Shown one piece after another: positions 7,928-10,783 of a DNA stretch of 10,783 bases; the first letter of the stretch is position 1, and each line of letters begins with the position of its first letter. Under the pieces are notes generated by a model that saw only the letters and a program-made list of their open reading frames with translations, was not told where the DNA came from and did not search any database. The stretch comes from Pelagophyceae sp. CCMP2097 (taxonomy: Eukaryota; Sar; Pelagophyceae), in contig MU657194.1 in NCBI GenBank assembly GCA_026770575.1, positions 185,945 through 196,727 of the forward strand, written 5' to 3'. The position numbers were made by a program, and so were the translations under genes.

Positions 7928-8725
7928 GGCTGCTTAAAAACCAACAGAAGCCCGACTTCGTTTCGAGGTTTATTGACATAGATCCCTCCGGACTATAGCC
8001 CCACCCAGGGTGGATAATAAGCAAGCAACAGACGGACCGTCGCTGCTGATCTTTGTGTGTGTTCAATGTAGAGGTACTGGGGGGCACAGTCAGCCACTTT
8101 GCCATTAAATTGGGGGAAGATTTGAATAAATCAAACCCCTTCTACTACCCCGTCCTTACAAGGGGTATCGCCAATGACGCCGAGGACTTTCTGGCAATCG
8201 GAGTGTTCGTCGGTTGGAGTTTGGCGCTGTTGGGAGTGATAGATGACGTCGCGCTGAGTCCCATGATGCCAGATCCCCCAGGAATTGTTTGTTAAAACGC
8301 TCAAACTAAAAATCTGAACGTCTGTTTTGGCGCGTCTGAAGCGCCACTCGCGGCAATCGTAGGGGATTTGCCATATACCACCCCAGTACGTATGGACCCA
8401 CCCCGTCACATAGCCAGAATTTCGATCCCTGCGGTCCTGCGATTGCCAGCCGGGCCCGAACCTTCGCAATACGGAGGCAAAAGCAGCTCAAAATCAAGGT
8501 AAGGAGGCAAATAAAGATTTTATCAAGTCCAAAATATTGGGGGAAACGCTTATTCACGCCCTTGCAAGGCGCCCTCCTCGAGGCTGATCATGTCACGGAC
8601 ACCCCGGGGGGCAGGGAGGCCCATAGCGACCACGCCCACCCCCGCAGGCGGCCTCTGGGAGGCACAACTTTGCGCCACTTGAGGTCGGCTTTGCCGATAC
8701 CCCATGTATCGCCCAACTACTGAAC
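7928..8725. other. Less GC-rich intergenic island, no confident gene
   Basis: About 800 bp stand out from the rest of the window by a much higher A+T share. ORFs of 75-112 codons occur on both strands. One minus ORF (8557-8306) begins MNKRFPQYFGLDK and has a hydrophobic run IFICLLTLILSCFCLRIA, which is membrane-anchor-like. Another (8469-8131) is rich in Trp and Tyr. A plus ORF (8053-8295) has one hydrophobic segment. None shows a known domain or an exon structure I can support. The island could be an insertion, a decayed element or plain intergenic DNA. Confidence 0.4.
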
Positions 8726-8807
8726 TTGCGGTTAAAGTTGCGGTGGCATTTGCGGTGAAGTACCATAAAATTTGCGGTTGCATTTGCGGTTGCATTTGTC
8801 TGAACTT
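8726..8807. repeat. 12-bp tandem repeat (TTGCGGTTGCAT)
   Basis: Units related to TTGCGGTTGCAT start at 8726, 8738, 8750, 8772, 8784 and 8796. The last is degenerate (TTGTCTGAAC). A 10-bp spacer (ACCATAAAAT) breaks the phase between the third and fourth units. Because the period is four codons, the minus strand reads MQPQMQPQ, which I take as a repeat shadow and not a protein. Confidence 0.8.
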
Positions 8808-8884
8808 TCGAGAAAATGAATTCTTTCGGTAACGTTTAAACCCATAACTCAAATCACACGAAAGATCCTATTACTACTACCCCC

Positions 8885-9001
8885 GTGGTGCGCTGAACTC
8901 CGGAGGCAGGGGAGCGACGCCGCGGCGACGTTACGTGGCCGACGCTCGCGCGCGTCGTGTTCCGCACGAAACTCGTGGAACGCATGGCGGCGACGCTGGT
9001 G
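8885..9001 (+). repeat. 117-bp inverted repeat, left arm (A), exon-bearing
   Basis: These 117 bp are the reverse complement of 10638-10754 with two mismatches by eye (GGGGAG/GGGCAG and CACGAAAC/CACAAAAC). Similarity starts abruptly at 8885 and ends at 9001, three bases past the proposed splice donor at 8999. The arm holds a short open frame (8897-8998, 34 codons) with ARVVFRTKLVERM near its end. It may be a terminal repeat of an element or a copied exon of a repetitive gene family. Confidence 0.9.
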
Positions 9002-9420
9002 AGTTCCCCCGGAACGATCGACGCCCGGGCCCCGGAGCCCGACGCGCGACGGCTGACGCGACGTAGGTCGACGATGGTGGTTCTTGCGATAAGTGCGGCG
9101 AGGCGCATGCGACGGATGCGTGCTCCTACTACAAAGGCAACCGCGACGAACACCCGGACGGTAAGAAGAAAGAGTTTCCGGGCACTTTGGGCAGTGACGA
9201 TGGCAACACGTACCTCGCGCGCGCCGACGTAGTGCAAGGCCCAAACAGCGAGTCGATGACGATCGTCGACAATGGCGCCGACCCCAAGGTGCGACCTCTT
9301 CTTCTACGCGCGAGTCGATCGACCGCACCCGTCGCAGGCGGCTCCCGGCGCTGTCTCGACCAAGTTTTCCAAGTATCCGTCCGGCGTCGACGTCTTGCGA
9401 GAGACTCGACGCGCTGGTGA
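8897..9420 (+). pseudogene. Zinc-knuckle gene fragment, two exons, truncated
   Basis: Exon 8897-8998 ends ...LVERMAATL at the perfect donor GTGAGT. A 68-nt intron (8999-9066) ends ACGTAG, and the next exon, in the same phase, runs to a stop at 9418-9420. Exon 2 begins VDDGGSCDKCGEAHATDAC, a C-x2-C-x3-H-x4-C zinc knuckle (normal knuckles have x4 before His). It continues YYKGNRDEHPDG and then GNTYLARADVVQ. From memory, protist multicopy proteins pair such a knuckle and an R..HPD motif with an OTU-type cysteine protease domain starting just after a similar VV.QP segment. Here that domain is absent, and the reading frame enters the inverted repeat B at 9242 instead. No start codon or upstream exons are visible. 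The family link is tentative; the splice structure is well supported. Confidence 0.5.
9242..9308 (+). repeat. 67-bp inverted repeat B, left copy
   Basis: This segment matches the reverse complement of 9617-9683 at about 60 of 67 positions. In the + frame it reads NSESMTIVDNGADPKVRP. The partner reads NSESTTMVDDGADPNVRP on the minus strand. The conserved frame in both copies, without indels, suggests that both derive from coding sequence. It starts exactly where the zinc-knuckle protein loses resemblance to its presumed family. Confidence 0.8.
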
Positions 9421-9518
9421 TGGGGGATGTGGGACAGGCGGGCCCTTCGAGCGTCGATTGTTCGGGGTCGCGTCGTCAATATTCGCACTTCCTCGATCGA
9501 TATGGCTTATGTAGGTAG
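9393..9518 (+). pseudogene. Possible degraded retroelement integrase fragment
   Basis: A third-frame segment before the stop at 9516-9518 reads LDALVMGDVGQAGPS, then SGSRRQYSHFLDRYG. The spacing of D..G.PS, GSR..Y and FLD.Y recalls the start of the Ty1/copia integrase core, where the first catalytic Asp lies in a D.cGP motif. There is no flanking zinc-binding HHCC region, and the frame does not continue from the zinc-knuckle exon. This is a weak resemblance recognised by eye and may be chance; the opposite strand is open here too. Confidence 0.2.
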
Positions 9519-9616
9519 CTTTCGACGCTTTATACCGCCGCCGCGACCGAAAAGGAGGCGATTGCGTCGGCCGGCAGTCGCCTTTGCCCTGGGGCCTGAA
9601 ACCGGGGTGGGCGTTT

Positions 9617-9683
9617 CGCAGAGGAAGAGGCCGCACGTTGGGGTCGGCGCCATCGTCGACCATCGTCGTCGACTCGCTGTTTG
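9617..9683 (-). repeat. 67-bp inverted repeat B, right copy
   Basis: This is the minus-strand partner of 9242-9308. On the minus strand it lies in an open frame of about 148 codons (roughly 9750 to 9304). The frame starts DDPFEIDADAAPGAAPVA, passes through the repeat and ends at a TAG in 9304-9306. The seven differences from the left copy are a mix of silent and replacement changes and never shift the frame. Downstream of the repeat the two copies are unrelated. Confidence 0.8.
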
Positions 9684-10112
9684 CGACCGGCGCGGCGCCT
9701 GGGGCCGCGTCGGCGTCGATCTCGAAGGGGTCGTCGTGCGCGTGAGGGCGTCGAGTGCACCGCGCTGTCGGCCTTGCTGCCCGGCGCCGCCACGCCAGGC
9801 TGGTGCTGGGGGAGCGGTGGCATCGACCCGACGCGCGTCGTCTGCGCCGGCGCCTCTAAGGCCAGCGGCGCAACCGGACGCTGGCCTCGCTGGGCCTCCT
9901 TTGCCCGTCCGCCGGGTAAAGGCGCCGCCTGCGCCGTAGAGCCGGTCGCCCATCTGCCGCCTAGAGGGTTCGCGGCGGCGGTGCGTGGAATCCTGCTTGC
10001 GTCTGCGCATGCGCCTTGAGGCCTACGCCGCGCGCAAGGGCGCCGGGAACGCGCGGGGGTCGTCGGAGGTGGAATATGCGAGCGAGCTGAGTCGTCGCGT
10101 AGGTGTTAGGGT

Positions 10113-10160
10113 CGTAGGGTCCAGCCTACCCTACGTAAGGTCGTAGGGCCCTACGTAGGG
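10113..10160. repeat. 48-bp direct repeat, copy 1
   Basis: It matches 10401-10448 in the same orientation at 46 of 48 bases. It contains the quasi-palindrome GTAGGGTCCAGCCTACCCTAC and several CCTACGTAGGG-type motifs. It forms the inner boundary zone of the inserted element. Confidence 0.85.
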
Positions 10161-10400
10161 TCCCACGTAGGGTACCGTGAGACGACGGGGTTCCAGCCGG
10201 CGTTCCCGGGCCGCTCAACCTTGAGCCAGGATTCACGTCGGGGTCCTTGTTAGCACCACTTAGGCGTCGTCCGGGGAGCTCGGCGTCGACGGCCTCGGGC
10301 TCGGGGGCCCGTCGTCTTCGTCTTCGTCGGATGGCCCGGCGGCCGAGCCTTGGTGTCGTCAAAATCCCACAAAGCCTTCCGTATGGGACCCTACGGGCCG

Positions 10401-10448
10401 CGTAGGGTCCAGCCTACCCTACGTAGGGTCGTAGGGCCCTAAGTAGGG
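10401..10448. repeat. 48-bp direct repeat, copy 2
   Basis: This is the partner of 10113-10160. It lies just inside the right terminal inverted repeat of the element, so the element has direct subterminal repeats between inverted ends. Confidence 0.85.
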
Positions 10449-10742
10449 CCCTACGCGACGACTCAGCGAGCGAGTCGTGCGCCCGCTGCGCTACTTCGCC
10501 CACGGACCGCTCAAACTGCTTCAGCGCCTCGCCAATCTTCTGCTCCTGCTCCCGCCGCGCCGCGTCCAGGTCGCGGCCCATGGCGCCAACCTGGCGCCGC
10601 GACCTCGTGGACCTCGAGGAAGACTTCCACGGCCCGGCACCAGCGTCGCCGCCATGCGTTCCACGAGTTTTGTGCGGAACACGACGCGCGCGAGCGTCGG
10701 CCACGTAACGTCGCCGCGGCGTCGCTGCCCTGCCTCCGGAGT
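10414..10742 (-). pseudogene. Coiled-coil gene fragment sharing exon A, interrupted by element
   Basis: Reading right to left, the exon-A copy ends ...LVERMAATL at 10641. A GT at 10640-10639 and a CAG ending at 10591 define a possible 50-nt intron. The next exon from 10590 begins VGAMGRDLDAARREQEQ and continues EALKQFERSVGEVAQRA and HDSL. It is strongly helical with heptad-like spacing, a likely coiled coil. The phase matches exon A. The frame then enters the inserted element and stops at 10414-10416. If the element is spliced at the sites in its termini, or is disregarded, the frame stays open to a TAG near 10018. No start, upstream exons or known family are visible. It may be a live gene with a large intron or a broken copy. 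Confidence 0.45.
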
Positions 10743-10754
10743 TCAGCGCACCAC
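10638..10754 (-). repeat. 117-bp inverted repeat, right arm (A'), exon-bearing
   Basis: This is the reverse complement of 8885-9001 with two mismatches. On the minus strand its exon frame is intact and identical in its last half to that of the left arm. The two arms point toward each other across about 1.6 kb. Outside the arms the sequences differ, apart from a short TTACTAC found about 10-25 bases beyond each arm. Confidence 0.9.
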
Positions 10755-10783
10755 CCGCGCCGTGCTTCGTAGTAACGTCAACG

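Larger units (their letters stand above)
10086..10467. mobile_element. 382-bp MITE-like element with terminal inverted repeats and target duplication
   Basis: Perfect 18-bp inverted termini (GCTGAGTCGTCGCGTAGG at 10086-10103, its complement at 10450-10467) are flanked by an exact 6-bp direct repeat, GAGCGA, at 10080-10085 and 10468-10473. Low-complexity flanks leave the exact target-site length ambiguous. Inside, a 48-bp block recurs directly at 10113-10160 and 10401-10448 with two mismatches. Palindromic CCTACGTAGGG motifs crowd both ends. The core (about 10190-10380) is unrelated GC-rich DNA and encodes no recognisable transposase, so movement would need another element. It sits inside the coiled-coil exon of the minus-strand gene fragment. 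Its termini contain CTGAGT, which on the minus strand gives a GT donor at 10462-10461 and an AG acceptor at 10088-10087. Confidence 0.75.

Noticed and set aside
8131..8557. Minus-strand ORFs in the A+T-richer island, one with a membrane-like segment
   Set aside because: Short, overlapping, without domains or supported splice structure; mentioned only in the region description.
10113..10448. Repeats considered as a CRISPR array or telomeric repeat
   Set aside because: There are only two 48-bp copies within inverted termini, with no regular spacers; the TAGGG content is not a regular TTTAGGG array.

Overview
The window looks like nuclear DNA of a GC-rich unicellular eukaryote, most likely an alga of the stramenopile type (pelagophyte-like). 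The genes are interrupted by short GT-AG introns of about 44 to 155 nt. Start codons sit in Kozak-like contexts (ccATGG, gacATGG). Coding sequence is so GC-rich that every true exon has long antisense and out-of-frame shadow ORFs. No bacterial operon signals, tRNA, rRNA or CRISPR were seen. The organism assignment is an inference from style and protein families, not from a marker gene.

Layout. 1-212: degenerate tandem repeat of about 21 bp period. 291-1322 (+): single-exon degenerate EF-hand protein. 1323-1848: intergenic. 1849-3999 (+): four-exon CDPK/CaMK-type Ser/Thr kinase with an N-myristoylation-type start, a 129-residue insertion in the activation segment and a repetitive low-complexity tail. 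4000-4421: intergenic. 4422-7482 (+): six-exon cyclic-nucleotide-gated-type cation channel with an acidic N-terminal region, six membrane segments, a non-GYG pore, C-linker and cNMP-binding domain. 7483-8880: less GC-rich intergenic island holding a three-copy hairpin repeat and a 12-bp tandem repeat. 8885-10754: a convergent inverted arrangement of gene fragments. It has a 117-bp exon-bearing inverted repeat at its ends, a 67-bp inverted repeat inside, a zinc-knuckle exon on the + side, a coiled-coil exon on the - side, and a 382-bp terminal-inverted-repeat element inserted in the latter.

How the genes relate. The three intact genes lie on the same strand and all belong to second-messenger signalling: a calmodulin-like protein, a CDPK-like kinase without its own EF-hands in the part seen, and a cyclic-nucleotide-gated channel that could pass Ca2+. 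Co-function is only an inference from proximity. The right-hand 1.9 kb looks like decayed or still-evolving repetitive gene family and transposon material. It is the most unusual part of the window, because repeat boundaries coincide with an exon-intron junction and the inserted element carries GT/AG splice-site sequences in its inverted termini.
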